From Lasiosphaeria ovina (Eukaryota > Ascomycota > Sordariomycetes > Sordariales > Lasiosphaeriaceae): a DNA stretch of 64,000 bases. The stretch is taken from the NCBI GenBank assembly GCA_033439765.1, contig JAULSN010000001.1, positions 7,068,001-7,132,000 of the forward strand, in the 5' to 3' direction. Position 1 is the stretch's first letter; each line of letters opens with the position of its first letter. The translations under genes and the position numbers were made by a program. The notes beneath the pieces were generated by a model that was given only the letters and a program-made list of their open reading frames with translations, did not search any database and had not been told where the DNA came from. Positions 1 through 10,673 of the stretch are shown piece by piece.

Positions 1-208
1 TGTACCATTCCTTGCGGCGGATCAGCTTCTCAGGCGTGCATTTCGGCTTGGGGTTGTTCTTGATGGAGTTGGGAATGTTGGTCTGGTACTGCTGCGCCTG
101 CAGCTCGATGACGCGCCGAGCGGCAGCAGCCTGAGGGTCTTGGGCTGGAGACGCGCTGGCCAGCGCAGCAAGCGGTAGAGCGCCAGCGAGAATGGCGTTG
201 AACTTCAT
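1..208 (-). CDS. Tyrosinase-like secreted copper oxidase, 5' end only
   Basis: Only the first 69 codons are in the window; the gene runs off the left edge. The start ATG is at 208 on the minus strand. Residues 1 to about 19 form a classic signal peptide (basic start, Leu/Ala-rich core, ASA before SPAQ). The mature start has a Gln-rich stretch followed by a CTPEKLIRRKEWY motif. That motif resembles the conserved 'C-T-x-x-x-x-x-x-R-x-E-W' entry of fungal secreted tyrosinases, which oxidise phenols with a type-3 dinuclear copper site. The copper-binding histidines lie outside the window, so the family call rests on this N-terminal motif alone. A TATA-like element lies about 70 bp upstream. Another secreted oxidase of the same fold is possible. 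Confidence 0.6.
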   Translation of the reverse strand, partial: MKFNAILAGALPLAALASASPAQDPQAAAARRVIELQAQQYQTNIPNSIKNNPKPKCTPEKLIRRKEWY

Positions 209-274
209 CTTGAAGGAAGGACAGAGTTGGATGCTGGAGTTGTGGAGCTGTCGATCTGGTACAGCTGATCGTCG

Positions 275-281
275 CTTTATA
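275..281 (-). promoter_or_regulatory. TATA box of the tyrosinase-like gene
   Basis: On the minus strand the sequence reads TATAAAG, 67 bp upstream of the ATG at 208. Spacing and sequence fit a fungal TATA element. The rest of 209-565 shows nothing else I can name. Confidence 0.45.
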
Positions 282-565
282 GGCTCAGTCTCGCCATGTA
301 CATGTTCGACCCCTGGCGGCTGGCGGCTGGCAATCTTGGGCCCGGGGGCCGCTCTGGAACTAGTCCAACGTCTCCCCGTCACCGGTAGCGAGGCGGTTCG
401 CCTTGACGAGAAGCCTAGAAAATGTCCGGCTAGGTTTAGCGCAATGGTAACGGTTTTCCTTGGGACAATATCGAATTCCACATTGAACGAGACCCACAAC
501 ACCTGACGCCTCGATGAAGGGTGCAAATGTGCTTGTATTTATTTTCAGTCGAATACGACTATAAA

Positions 566-2199
566 TCACTGAACCGGAACCATCAGGCGGTCCACGTCGG
601 GCCCCCAAGAGGTGCCAACCCCCTCGATAACAATGGTATTGTCCGAGCCCTTCTTCAAGTTCACATTGAGCGTGCTGCTCGCCGGATCGCCCTTGGCAGG
701 CAGAAAGGCCAGTTTGCGCCCGGCATCGCCGTTGACGCGCGCAGCTGCGTAGCGCGGGCCGCTGTCGGAGTTGAGATACTTGATCCGGATCGTCGTCATG
801 CCATCAATATCGCTCTTGATACCACTGAAGGTGACGCTGCCCTTGTCCGGGCCGCCAATGTAGCCGGCGGCGAGCTTGTTGGAGCACCCCGAGCAGTCGA
901 CGTTGCGCGCCTTGCCGCCGTACACGGCCTTCTCGGCCTCGTAGCTGTTCTCGGCCGGCGGCGCCTGCCACGCCGCGAAGCTGCTTGTCGGCACCCAGCT
1001 CACGTAGTTCTTCATGCTCACGCTCGTCCCGCTGATGCTGAGCGGCAGCCACACGTACGAACTCGCCATCAGGTTGTCCTTGAGCCACCGGTCGCCCATG
1101 TAGATGGCGCTGCTCTCGCCCGTCTTGAGGATGTACGTCGTCTGCGAGTTGTAGGTCTGTGTCCAAGTGTCAGTTTCAGGCTCTTTGGGTCTCTAAGACG
1201 TCCAAGGAGTCTATGCTGGCAAGGAGCAGCTGACCTTTGACCCGCTGTCGGCAAATTTCTTCCACGCCGACCAGCCCGAGGTGAGCGAGGTTGACGTCGT
1301 GTACTGGTTGTCATTTGCATCCCAGCCCGTCATCATCGAGGCGAACATGTAGTACGTCTTGCCCAGCTTGAGCATGGCCGGTGCCTCAACTCTCGATCCG
1401 CCATCCAATTTCCATGAGAAAACGTCGGTGGTGGGACTGAGGTAGTCGTCTGAGAGAGCAACGATACGTAGACCGTATTTTCGCTGCGAGGGTCAGCAAC
1501 CGTCCAATATTTTACTAAAAAAGGGGACAGGGGGTACAAACATCTTCAGTCAGGAGGTAGCCCTTGCCGTCGTCATCTTTGAACAAGCCCATATCGCGAC
1601 TCTCCCTCCCTAGCCTGTGTTTGCCAGAGTCAGATCTTGGCAACCTTTTACCATGACTTTCGGCAAATAGGACCAAAGAGGCTGTACACTTACGGCTGGA
1701 AGCTTCGAATGTACTGATACTTGCCGCAGACGGAATCTCCCGTCGCGACGGCCACGCGCGCCTCGCCGTAGCTGCCGCTGTCCATGTGCATCCAGAGCAC
1801 GTACTTCTGCGTCTTGTCGTTGTAGATCACTTTGGGCCTCTCGACGACGCGGTTGGGCCCGAGGTCGCCCGAGGCGGTGCGCGACAGGACGGCGCCGACG
1901 AGCGTCCACTGCACGAGGTCCTTGGAAGAATAACAGTTGACGTTCTGGAACGAGCTCCCGCCGCTCTTGTCCTCGCCGACCATGTAGTACGTGCCGTTCA
2001 CCTGGATCAGGCCCGCGCCGTGCGCCTGCAGGGCTTCGCCGTTGGACTGGAGAGCGACTCGATTAGACGGTGTTGGTTACCTGGTAAAATGTGTGGTTTG
2101 TAAACGTACCGCGGTCCATGTTCCTCCTGGCACGACCTGCAAGGACGCGCTGGCGACGCGCGAGACCGTCGCCGCGAGCGCAAGTGAAAGGAGCCGCAT
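566..2199 (-). CDS. GH43 subfamily-24-type exo-beta-1,3-galactanase with C-terminal CBM35
   Basis: Secreted glycoside hydrolase predicted to release galactose from the beta-1,3-galactan backbone of plant arabinogalactan proteins. Five exons join in frame: 2110-2199, 1694-2046, 1542-1614, 1235-1483 and 566-1156, giving 451 aa. Residues 1-18 are a signal peptide. The catalytic region (about 30-310) carries AHGAGLIQVNGTYYMVGEDK near its start and PLGRESRDMGLFKDDDGKGY in the middle, both typical of GH43_24. In the characterised fungal enzyme of this subfamily a Gln takes the place of the usual catalytic base. Residues about 327-451 form a CBM35 starting at YEAEKAVYGG, with a DCSGC pair and ending in VDRLMVPVQ. 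Length is normal for the two-domain form. TATA box just upstream. Family call is firm; exact substrate is inferred. Confidence 0.9.
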
Positions 2200-2272
2200 C
2201 TTGTGTGAGAGATGTGCTGAGTTACGAGCCCATCCTATAGACTCGGCCCAGGCACAGCCGGTGTGCCCACGC

Positions 2273-2280
2273 CTTTATAA
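2273..2280 (-). promoter_or_regulatory. TATA box of the GH43 gene
   Basis: Minus strand reads TTATAAAG about 75 bp upstream of the GH43 start at 2199. Confidence 0.45.
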
Positions 2281-3043
2281 GCGGGAATATGACCATGGCC
2301 GTTGGAGATGTGCGGGGACTCAATTTAGGCCCGTCTTCCGTGGACAGATTAATTGCTTCGGAGCTTGCATCCGTTGATTGATCCACTTTGACTGAGAAAT
2401 GCGAGACCGTGGTTCAAGACCACCGACATCTTCTCAGGGTTTGTTCCCTGTAGACCGCCAGCTCTGAAACCAAATATGTCGTCCATGTTTGTGCACATGT
2501 TGCTTTACTCTGCCGGTTCTGACCACATGAGTTCTTTCTAGATCTGTAGGACAACGGGTGTCGGCAGAACTTAGATGGCGGGTAAAGTCATCTGCAGTTC
2601 CATGAAACGGATGTATTGCGTGGAATGAGATTAAGATGATGGTTTTTTATGGATTGCCCCTTTAGCCGGGAGCCATGATGGGGCCAGTACCATGGGCAAA
2701 TTAATACTGGACACGATTATCCCGGGTCTGGTCTATGAGATGCAGTCTTCAATGCTGGTTCAGCATGCAGTAGCCAGTTCAAGCGGGCTATGCTGTGCGT
2801 GCAGACCCGACGCTGGGGTGAAACGAGTCAAGGTACTGTCCCAGAGGTGCAGCTGGGGATATTAAACAGGCACTAAGGTAGGTATCTAGGCCTGCATTAG
2901 TTAGTTAGTTACAAATGCCAATTCCCTCATTCAGGAGAAAGAGCAGAACGGAACTGGTACCACTATCGCTCATGATTGATGGGGCAGAGGGGAGGGAGCG
3001 GATAAAGATTATCGACTGGTCCTGGATCCAGCAGCTGTTCAGT
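2281..3043. other. Gene-free stretch
   Basis: No reading frame with recognisable protein character on either strand. It is the promoter side of the GH43 gene and then plain intergenic DNA leading into the repeat at 3044. Confidence 0.5.
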
Positions 3044-3355
3044 CTTGTCGCCAAGAAATGGCCCTTGCTTGCAAAATTGACCATTTTTTCCCCCCGCTTA
3101 TGCAAATGCCTGCTTTTCCTTCCTTTACACCCTCCCTTGCGTTCGGAATACCCTCATTCCGACTGCATCCCTTGCACCGGAGATTCCTTTCGATTCTACG
3201 GCCTCCTTTTTTGCCCGCACTGCCTGCCCTGAATACGGACTTCCGTGGAGATATTCAGTGATCTTGTTGGCTATAAGAAGATGCTATTTTACCTGTATTT
3301 TAGACCTATCTAACCAGACAATTCAATGCTGAGTCAATCCAGATCACGTGCAACA
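3044..3355 (+). repeat. Diverged solo copy of the 282-bp terminal repeat found at 7308-8180
   Basis: The last ~125 bases (3231-3355) match the arm at 7899-8180 closely, including TTCCGTGG, GATATTCAG, CTTGTTGGCTAT, ACCTGTATTTTAGACC and the end GATCACGTGCAACA. The inner half is more diverged: TTGTCGCC, GCAAAATTGACC and ACCCTC blocks are recognisable, and small indels make it about 30 bp longer. No inverted partner is visible nearby, so it is a solo arm or a relic. Confidence 0.7.
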
Positions 3356-4036
3356 AGTCTTTATACTCCTCGAGACTTGAGAGGTGCTATTGACAGGGGG
3401 GGAAAACCCGTGATACACCCCAAACCAGGGGTTAGCTTCTCAGTTGAACACCGGAGAATGAACCCCCACAACATCTATGGTGACCAAGGCCAGTGGCTGA
3501 TGCGCGGGCGGCATGTCCATGCCGTCATTGGCCCATGAGCAGGGCCCGCCATCACTGGGCGGAATCGTGTCGCAGGCGTGCCGGTGTGGTCGTTCGAGGT
3601 TTCATCGCGGAATGTGGGGGAGCTGGGTGGATTCTCGAAGGCCCGGGAGCAGCGGGGAGGTCTGGGCGTCGGCCAAACATGGGGGGGATCTGCGAACCGG
3701 GGAAGCGGGCTCCAGTGCAACCAACAGATCGCCGGCCTCCCGCCCACTCTCCCGCTGTTATCCTTTCCGGGTTCTTGTCCCAGGGTCAGGATGTAAACAG
3801 CGATCAGCGCTGCGCCAAACTAGACCTAGGGGTGTGTTTGGGGGCTTTCTTGGTCAAGATTCTGTCTCTCCCTTGGAACCATGTTCTCAAAAAGGGCAAT
3901 AATTGACACGTGCATAGATATGCCTGGATGAGCAGAATTATACAGTGGCGAATTTACACTGATATTGCACAACGCTAAAATATTGAGATTTATAGATAGC
4001 AAGGGGTGTCGTGTTAATGAAGTCGCTGGGAGATGG
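3356..4036. other. Gene-free stretch
   Basis: Open frames here show no domain or signal features. It is the 3' side of the PTH11-like gene. Confidence 0.45.
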
Positions 4037-5533
4037 TCATGGTGAGAAAAATGTCTGCAAAGCCTTCTTCTTGGAAGCGGTAGTGCTGCTCGCCTGCGCC
4101 GCGACAATGGACCAGCTGTCAACGGACCCCTTTTTCGTTATGAAGGGGTTGACCTGCTTTTTCACGTATTCGTCCTCGTAGTGCTTTGTGGTGTTGCTAG
4201 TCTTCGGCTCGACATCTGCAGTCTTGGACCCCTCAAAGAAGAGGATCTCACTGCCATGTGGGCTGTGTTGGCGCTGTTGCCCGCTGTCTTCTTCCTCCAC
4301 AAGACTCCGCTTGCTCGTCGTGCTGGTCGCCTTGGCGCGGCAGTCCAGTTCAACAGAGTAGCCGGGCCGGGTCTCGTGCTTGATCTCAACCTCCTTGGTA
4401 ACGAAGATATTGGCAGAGTGGAGGCGTAGCAGCGGCCAAAAGACGGGCACAGAGGCACAAATGCTCGCGATGTCAACCTCTATGGCAGCTAAAACTACGC
4501 TGATGGGTGAGTACCACGAGGGGTCGAATGTCGGGTACGTCGTAGAGCGGTGGTCAATGACGGTTTTGAGGCGCACCGCCGAAATAGATATGACCCTATT
4601 TCGCGTGAGGTTAGTTGCTTTCTGTCGTCTTCTGGTCTAGGGACCGAGGCACCGAGAAATCCTTCAGGGGAGCTTACAGTGAACCCATGGCGAACAGAAC
4701 CAAGAGACCCTTCTTCGTTCTGGACGACGTATTTGCCTGGAAATATAGTGGCACGGGGACGCAGAACACAAGGACGTCAAGGACCATGTTGGAAGCCGTG
4801 TGGCTTTCGTAAGTTGCCGTGAATTGGTCCGCCGTCCGGGAGCCGTAGCCGTAGCATGTGACATCATCGGCATCGAAAAAGTCCCAGAAACCGCGAACGG
4901 GAATGCATGGAGCCCAAGCCATGACAGAATATCCCGCCCCCCAGAGCGATACCAGCACGATACTGCCAATGCAAACATTGCGCAGCAGCCCCTTGTCAAA
5001 GACTCGGAGATATTGGAACAGCAATGAGATTTTGATCAAGGTGGTCGACATGCAATACGAAGCATTAGCGATCCAGAACCTGACGAGATATCCCTTCATT
5101 GTCGGGATTGAAAGAGTGAGCCAGTGCTGTCCCAGGCCCCAGTCGGTTACTGTTCAGGCAGACGGGTGTTAGGTTCACCTTGCATGGGAAGTGGAGGGCC
5201 AGCTTAGCGCAGATTGACTTGAACGTACAAAGACATAACAAGATGGAGCCGAGAGTTGTTGATAGCTGCGCGAGGAGGGTGAGCAAACCCATGGTCATCG
5301 TCTGATGCATGTCAAGAACAACTCACCAAGTACAGCGTCAAGAACAGATCATCCCATCCAGGGGAGTGGGTTACAAAGAGGCGAACGTAGAGTCTGGCAA
5401 GGGCGCAAAGCCATGACAGTGCCATGAAGGTGATGACAACTGCCAGGATGGTCACTTTCTGGTTCCAGCTCGGCGTCGGCTCGTGGAGGTTGTCGTATGA
5501 GCCGACGAGGCTGATCAGCGTCCGTCCACTCAT
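4037..5533 (-). CDS. PTH11-type seven-transmembrane receptor-like protein (fungal rhodopsin domain)
   Basis: Integral plasma-membrane protein of the large fungal PTH11/rhodopsin-domain family, thought to sense surface or chemical cues. Four exons join in frame: 5327-5533, 5229-5265 (only 37 nt), 4678-5149 and 4037-4595, giving 424 aa. TM1 lies around residues 28-48 (VTILAVVITFMALSWLCALA), followed by RLYVRLFVTHSPGWDDLFL. This matches the family's 'R-x-Y-x-R...W-D-D' signature. Later landmarks are GLGQHWLTLSIP, KISLLFQYLRVF and the C-P-V-x-G-F-W-D stretch around CIPVRGFWDFF. The tail after the last helix is polar and probably cytoplasmic. It has no CFEM domain. Its ligand cannot be inferred. 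The tiny second exon is supported because it restores the usual loop before GLGQHW. Confidence 0.85.
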
Positions 5534-7307
5534 CTTGACGATCGACCAGAGTAGGGGGCGCCCGCAGCCGTGCCGTCAGGGAGAGTAGGGTCGCGGTAGC
5601 ATTCGCGTGCTGAGAGAGAAAGGACCGAACTGAAGGAAGCTTGACGTTTGTGGATTAAGATTGCGAGGGGTCGGGAGCGGGGAGCGACGAGTTGAAGTAC
5701 AGAAAGATGGATGGCTAGAGTTTGACAAGTAAGTCCATAGGTATCTTATCCCATGCTCCCTATAGCATACACGAACACAAGTTATGCCGGATGAGTGTGG
5801 CTTACATCAACCCCCAGCATGTCAGCGTCGCTGCGTCGGCGCGGCTCGGAAAGCTCCCGAAAGAAAGCGACGTCGACCTTGAGTGCCGGATGGGATGCTT
5901 TGAACGTTGGGAGAAAATGGGAAAAAGACGGAACGGTTGCGTCGTGGGGAAGGTTGGGGATGTTCTGCACCAAGCTAGGCCTGTTTCATTGAACACTCGG
6001 GCCCTCAAACTTCCAGCACAGAGCTACTGTAGCACGGACAGTGGCCTGCAGAGGGCAACTGTATTTAAGGCTAGGTCTAGTCTAGGACGCGCACAGGGAA
6101 GGCGCACGCCCCAATAGCGGCGGCGGTGGTTGGGGCTCGCAGCACAGCCCAGGCCCAGTCCCAGTCGCATCTTCTCGCGCAGGCCCGGGCGTTCAAATGC
6201 GTTCACTTCTCATCATTCTCAATCGACGCCAACGGGAGGCTATTTTGCCCCTCCACCACAAGCAGAACACAGGCTCACTCATACCTGCCTGCGCCGCTCG
6301 CTCGGAGCAGGAAACTCGTGCATATGCAATGCAACGGGAGTGATATCTTCCACCCCTCATTGCGTCCTGCGGAGTCGAAGTGCTAGCAGATGAGACTACC
6401 ACGTCGACCTGGAATTTGGCAAGGTCGGGACGCGGGGAAGTCACCTTATGCAGTGACCACGGAACCCCTGAGCTAGCAGCCGCTATCGAAACAAGAAACA
6501 ACTGCCAAGACTGACCGTGATGCGTCCCCCACGGTGTAGCTGTGGCGAATGGAACAGCACAAAGTCTCAAAAAGCTCAAGTAAAAAGGACTTGCAGTCTA
6601 TGAAGCTAAATTGCTGTAAATATTAATTATTTGAGTTCTTGTAGCAGAAAGTCGCGTAGAAAGAACGAGTCCATCCCCGGCTCGAACGCTCAAGGACAAA
6701 CGTTTGCATTATCGCCTTGGCCCCGAATGACAAGGTCGTGGCACGCACGCTACGGGGAAGCCAGGCCAGAACCATCTTCCCTCTTGTCTTGGCTTCTATA
6801 GCCTCGCAGCTAAGGCGTATTGGGCTAACATTTCCTCTGTTCTTGCTAACCCCACCTTCTGGCAAACATTCGGGGGGTGGCACGCTAGGAAATGGCTGCT
6901 AGCGCACATTGTACTGGCACCCACGCAGGCCAATGGCGAGATTCCATAAAAGTGACTATATTCACTTGCGTAGGGAATGAGACGCGAGATGTGCGTTTCA
7001 CGAAAGTATACTGAAGGGATGCTAATACATCCGCAAGGCAAGGCAGACGACTGATAAGTCCCGCGTTCCAACAACTCATCCAGAGCTTAGCTTGTGATGG
7101 ACTTGATGGAGTGCCTGGTCTTGTGCCAAGTTTCTCCATGCTTTCGAACTTGGCTCGCTGTAACCCAGTGGACAGCTGACGAGGTCGAGTTATCCGACGG
7201 AATCACTTGATAGACTCATCCAATGTTTACAACTGGCATGGCAACCCCGTCGGGCCGGGCCGGCGGCGTTGCAATAAGGGCGCGCATTTGTCTGTTGAAA
7301 CAAAATG
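5534..7307. other. Gene-free stretch
   Basis: About 1.8 kb upstream of the PTH11-like gene. Several frames of 60-130 codons exist on both strands but none has family motifs or convincing introns. I see no gene. Confidence 0.45.
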
Positions 7308-8180
7308 TGTTGCACGTGATCTGAATTGACTGAGCATTAAATTGTCTGCTTAGATCGGTCTAAAATACAGGTAAAAAGCGTCTTCATATAGCCAACAAGA
7401 CCTCTGAATATCCCCACGGAAATCCGTATCCCGGCCGGGCCTTCGGGGCAACCGGGATGCGGTAGACTGAGCGGATCTCCGGTTGTGAGGGAGCTTGAGG
7501 GCATTCGGGCGTAAGCTAAGGAAGTAAACAGAAGCTAGGAAAGAGAATGACTCATTTTGCACACTAGGGTCAATTTTAGGGCGACAAAAGTCTGAACTGA
7601 GCTTTGCTTTTTTCGTCTACCTGGTACTCAAGGAACGACTGCCACAGCTAGATCCATCACCAGAGGAAAATGGGTCATGTTTGTTCCAAAGAAAGGTCTA
7701 AGACGTTTGCACGAGCAGTTTGAAGTGGCAATTAATAACAACAATGTGTACTGTGGCTCCTGGGAGAAACAAGGTCAAGACTCTTCCGAGCGTTCAGATT
7801 AAGATCATTCCAAGCCGCTGCAAGTCATTGAGGGGCTTGATTTCCAAGATACCCCCGGTGCTACTGAACTGGGACTTGTGTCAATTGGTTAGGTCGTATT
7901 TTGTCGCCCTAAAATTGACCCTAGTGTGCAAAATGAGTCATTCTCTTTCCTAGCTTCTGTTTACTTCCTTAGCTTACGCCCGAATGCCCTCAAACTCCCT
8001 CACAACCGGAGATCCGCTCAGTCTACCGCATTGCGGTTGCCCCGAAGGCCCGGCCGGGATACGGATTTCCGTGGGGATATTCAGAGGTCTTGTTGGCTAT
8101 ATGAAGACGCTTTTTACCTGTATTTTAGACCGATCTAAGCAGACAATTCAATGCTCAGTCAATCCAGATCACGTGCAACA
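7308..8180. mobile_element. Non-autonomous element with 282-bp terminal inverted repeats
   Basis: Bases 7308-7589 and 7899-8180 are inverted copies of each other with about five mismatches, mostly transitions. Outer ends are TGTTGCACGTGATC and its complement; inner ends are CGACAAAA and TTTTGTCG. The 309-bp core (7590-7898) has no recognisable coding sequence. No clear target-site duplication is visible in the flanks (AAATG on the left, GACTT on the right). It could be a long-TIR MITE, or two solo LTR-like units in opposite orientation. A diverged third arm lies at 3044-3355. Confidence 0.7.
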
Positions 8181-8774
8181 GACTTTAAGGCATTCTTTGA
8201 AGGGTTCCGTTTTTCACGACTTGGGAGGCGAATTCTACGGGATGGCCCTAGGCTGTCCTGTGTTTCAGGCTTGTTATTCGGAGCATGTCCGGGTCTCTCC
8301 AATTCTGGTCCCCTCCCATATTTCCGATACTCGAGTTTCTTGCCAAGTCGTCAGGCAAAGAATTGCGGCACGTTCGGATAGTCTGGACGTCTGTCGTTTT
8401 CAACGATTTGAAGGAACAGCGGAAGAAGCACTCCTGGGGGCCCGATATGGTCACATGAGCAAGTAACGGGCAGTCAAAGAGTGGAAAACATCAATTGGCG
8501 CAATGCCGCTGTATAAGGTAATAGAAATGAAAAGAGCGAAATTAATCCACAACAGACCCTAATCAAGCCAAATGTAGAAATCGCGTAGGTAATTAACGAG
8601 CGACGGCGGTTATAAAGCGAATGACTTTCCGTCACGTCCCACCTCGTTTGAGCCCCCTCTCCCCCTGTGTTTGAGCCCCTTCCCCCCCGTGTTTGTCCGC
8701 CATCTCTTCTTCACACCCGACCACGGGCTAACTTGCCTGCCTGACAGCTAATAATTGGGCCACTAATTACCACC
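8181..8774. other. Gene-free stretch
   Basis: Follows the inverted-repeat element and forms the 3' flank of the KP4-like gene. C- and T-rich runs near 8650-8690. No gene seen. Confidence 0.45.
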
Positions 8775-9215
8775 TCACTTGCCAACGTCGGCAGTAGCCG
8801 CGGGCGGAGGGTTGGAAGTGTCGGGGCAAACGACGTTGCCATTTGCGCACACGCTGCCGACAAAGTTGAAGGTGAGAATGCCAGTAGCAGGGTTGTTGTC
8901 AGAGAGCGGCACGCTGCCACAGCTGTTGCAGCCGTGGTCGATGATCTTCTGGGCGAGGGTCTTGGTCGTGGCAGCGTCGACCGAGCCCCCGGGCACGCCC
9001 TGGAAGAAAGCGCACAGCGACCCGGTGACACAGGCAATCTGCTGGCCGTTGTTGAACGATCCGCCGCCGATGGTGTTGATGACACCGACAAGCTCGCGGG
9101 CGCTTCCTTTGCACTGGCTGTTACCCCTGCAGTTGATTCCCAGGGCATTGGCTCCGCCGAAAACGCCAAAGACGGCGGCCCAGACACCAACCTGAGTGAA
9201 AGTGAAGCGGACCAT
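8775..9215 (-). CDS. KP4-like secreted cysteine-rich protein
   Basis: Single exon, 146 aa. Residues 1 to about 24 are a signal peptide ending ANA. The mature protein starts LGINCRGNSQC, the usual opening of KP4-like proteins (named after the Ustilago virus-encoded KP4). It has eight cysteines (29, 35, 62, 68, 96, 99, 123, 130), enough for four disulphides. The pattern includes IACVTGSLCAFFQG and the HGCNSCGSVPL block common in ascomycete members. A Pro/Ala-rich tail of about 15 residues follows the last cysteine. Chromosomal copies are widespread in ascomycetes; some are antagonistic toward other fungi or plants and others have no known role. It diverges from the WSC-type gene at 10613. Family call is strong; biological activity is not shown by sequence. 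Confidence 0.85.
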   Translation of the reverse strand: MVRFTFTQVGVWAAVFGVFGGANALGINCRGNSQCKGSARELVGVINTIGGGSFNNGQQIACVTGSLCAFFQGVPGGSVDAATTKTLAQKIIDHGCNSCGSVPLSDNNPATGILTFNFVGSVCANGNVVCPDTSNPPPAATADVGK

Positions 9216-9395
9216 TGTGATTGTGATGGTTGGTTATTAACGGGGAATATTTATGTGGGATGGCTAGTTCCAAGACTGAAGCTAAGAGAATACGATTAAT
9301 GGGGTAAGGCTGCTGGTGAAGCTCTGGTGGAGTGGTGCGGAGATCTGATGATGATTTGGTGTTGATCTGGTGGGTAAGATCGCCGGCGAGATGGT

Positions 9396-9406
9396 CCTTT
9401 ATATAC
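9396..9406 (-). promoter_or_regulatory. TATA box of the KP4-like gene
   Basis: Minus strand reads GTATATAAAGG about 180-190 bp upstream of the start at 9215. Confidence 0.45.
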
Positions 9407-9414
9407 ACAATTTC

Positions 9415-9501
9415 CTGCCATAGCTTTCTTACCTTTTCGGCTCCTGTCGTAGCTTTCTTACCTTCTCGACTCCTGTCGTGGGTTTCTTACCTTTTCTTCA
9501 G
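9415..9501. repeat. Three tandem 29-bp repeats upstream of the KP4-like gene
   Basis: Units begin at 9415, 9444 and 9473. Each shares CTG(C/T)C, then TTTCTTACCTT(T/C)TC. They sit just upstream of the TATA element on the minus strand, so they lie in the promoter. They could be regulatory sites or simple tandem expansion. Confidence 0.65.
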
Positions 9502-10612
9502 GGGCCACGGTCTCTTTGTGTTAAGAAATTGTTTGATGGCCAGCTTACAGGAGCCGAGTCTATTACCACGGGACGCTGACACTGGGCCCCGGAGCACGAC
9601 GGAGCGGGGGCAAAAACCACCTCAGCCCGTCAGCACTGTCAATGCCCGCCTTGGCCCGCCCGCTCACGACGCCGCAGCCACCCGGACGGCACAGCACCGC
9701 AATTCAGTTTGAGACCGGCCTAGGTGGAAGCAGGGGTCCCCTCGTACTCGTATCCTCACACACGGCGCAATACCCACAAACCAACCAGGCCCGCTGTTTC
9801 CCACTTTCCCCCCCTCCTAGAGCCCCAAACGACCCCATCATCGGCCGGCCCCCACCGGCGAGGTCAAGGCCGTGGATCTGGCCAGGCCGAGTCCACAGGA
9901 CCGGCGCTCTCACAGTCCGACTTGCCGAATCACAGACGCGGCGCGATGCTTACCACCAGCCTTCAGGTGAACCGGAGCCGACCGGCCTGCCGTACTCGCC
10001 CAGAATGATTTGTTGCCGGCCGTGATGCCCCACAGGCCGCGTGGCTGAGCCTCAACAACATACCCCTGCTAGGACCAGGTATCATCAGCAACGGGTCCAG
10101 TTCGGAGTTCGGGATTTGGAATCAGCGGGCAACCAATGGCTGTTGCGGACCTCCGCTTTCTTAGTCAGATGAATGAGATTCCAGGTGAATCCCCCCGTTG
10201 CCATGCTCCACTCCTGAATAATTACTTGATAAAACCTCCCTGTTTTGATCCTGTCTGAGAGACGACAAACGACAAATGAACTTTTCCAACAACTTTGAAA
10301 CAGGAAGCACACCACCACAAAATCGACACCGCGGATTTCCCTTTTCTTCTTCGGAACCGAGCAGTAACCTTCATGCCCATGGATAATTACCATCGCATTC
10401 GTATACCCATTGTCAAAGTATCGGTGGTCGGAACGGTGGTTGGAACGGATTTACATCGCTTTCTTTTCGGCGTCACCGATTTGGCGATACCCCGGTAATT
10501 ATCCCCAGAAGTAGAACTATATAGGGATGGATTCTTGAGCCCGTTCATTCGGTATCCTGCCTCACGTTCGTCCACTTGGACGAGTTCGATAGCGAGTTAT
10601 CCGCCCGCCATA
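9502..10612. other. Divergent promoter region without genes
   Basis: Lies between the divergently transcribed KP4-like and WSC-type genes. A TATA-like ACTATATAGG lies at about 10515-10524, roughly 95 bp before the WSC gene start. No coding sequence recognised. Confidence 0.4.
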
Positions 10613-10639
10613 ATGCATCGCATCACATTAACCGTCCTT

Positions 10640-10673
<34 letters not shown>

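Noticed and set aside
521..1240. Long open frame antisense to the GH43 gene
   Set aside because: It mirrors high-GC third positions of the real exons; no motifs, and the opposite strand has a complete spliced GH43-CBM35.
2405..2435. T-arm-like GTGG TTCAAGA CCAC sequence
   Set aside because: No acceptor, D or anticodon arms could be paired around it; not a tRNA.
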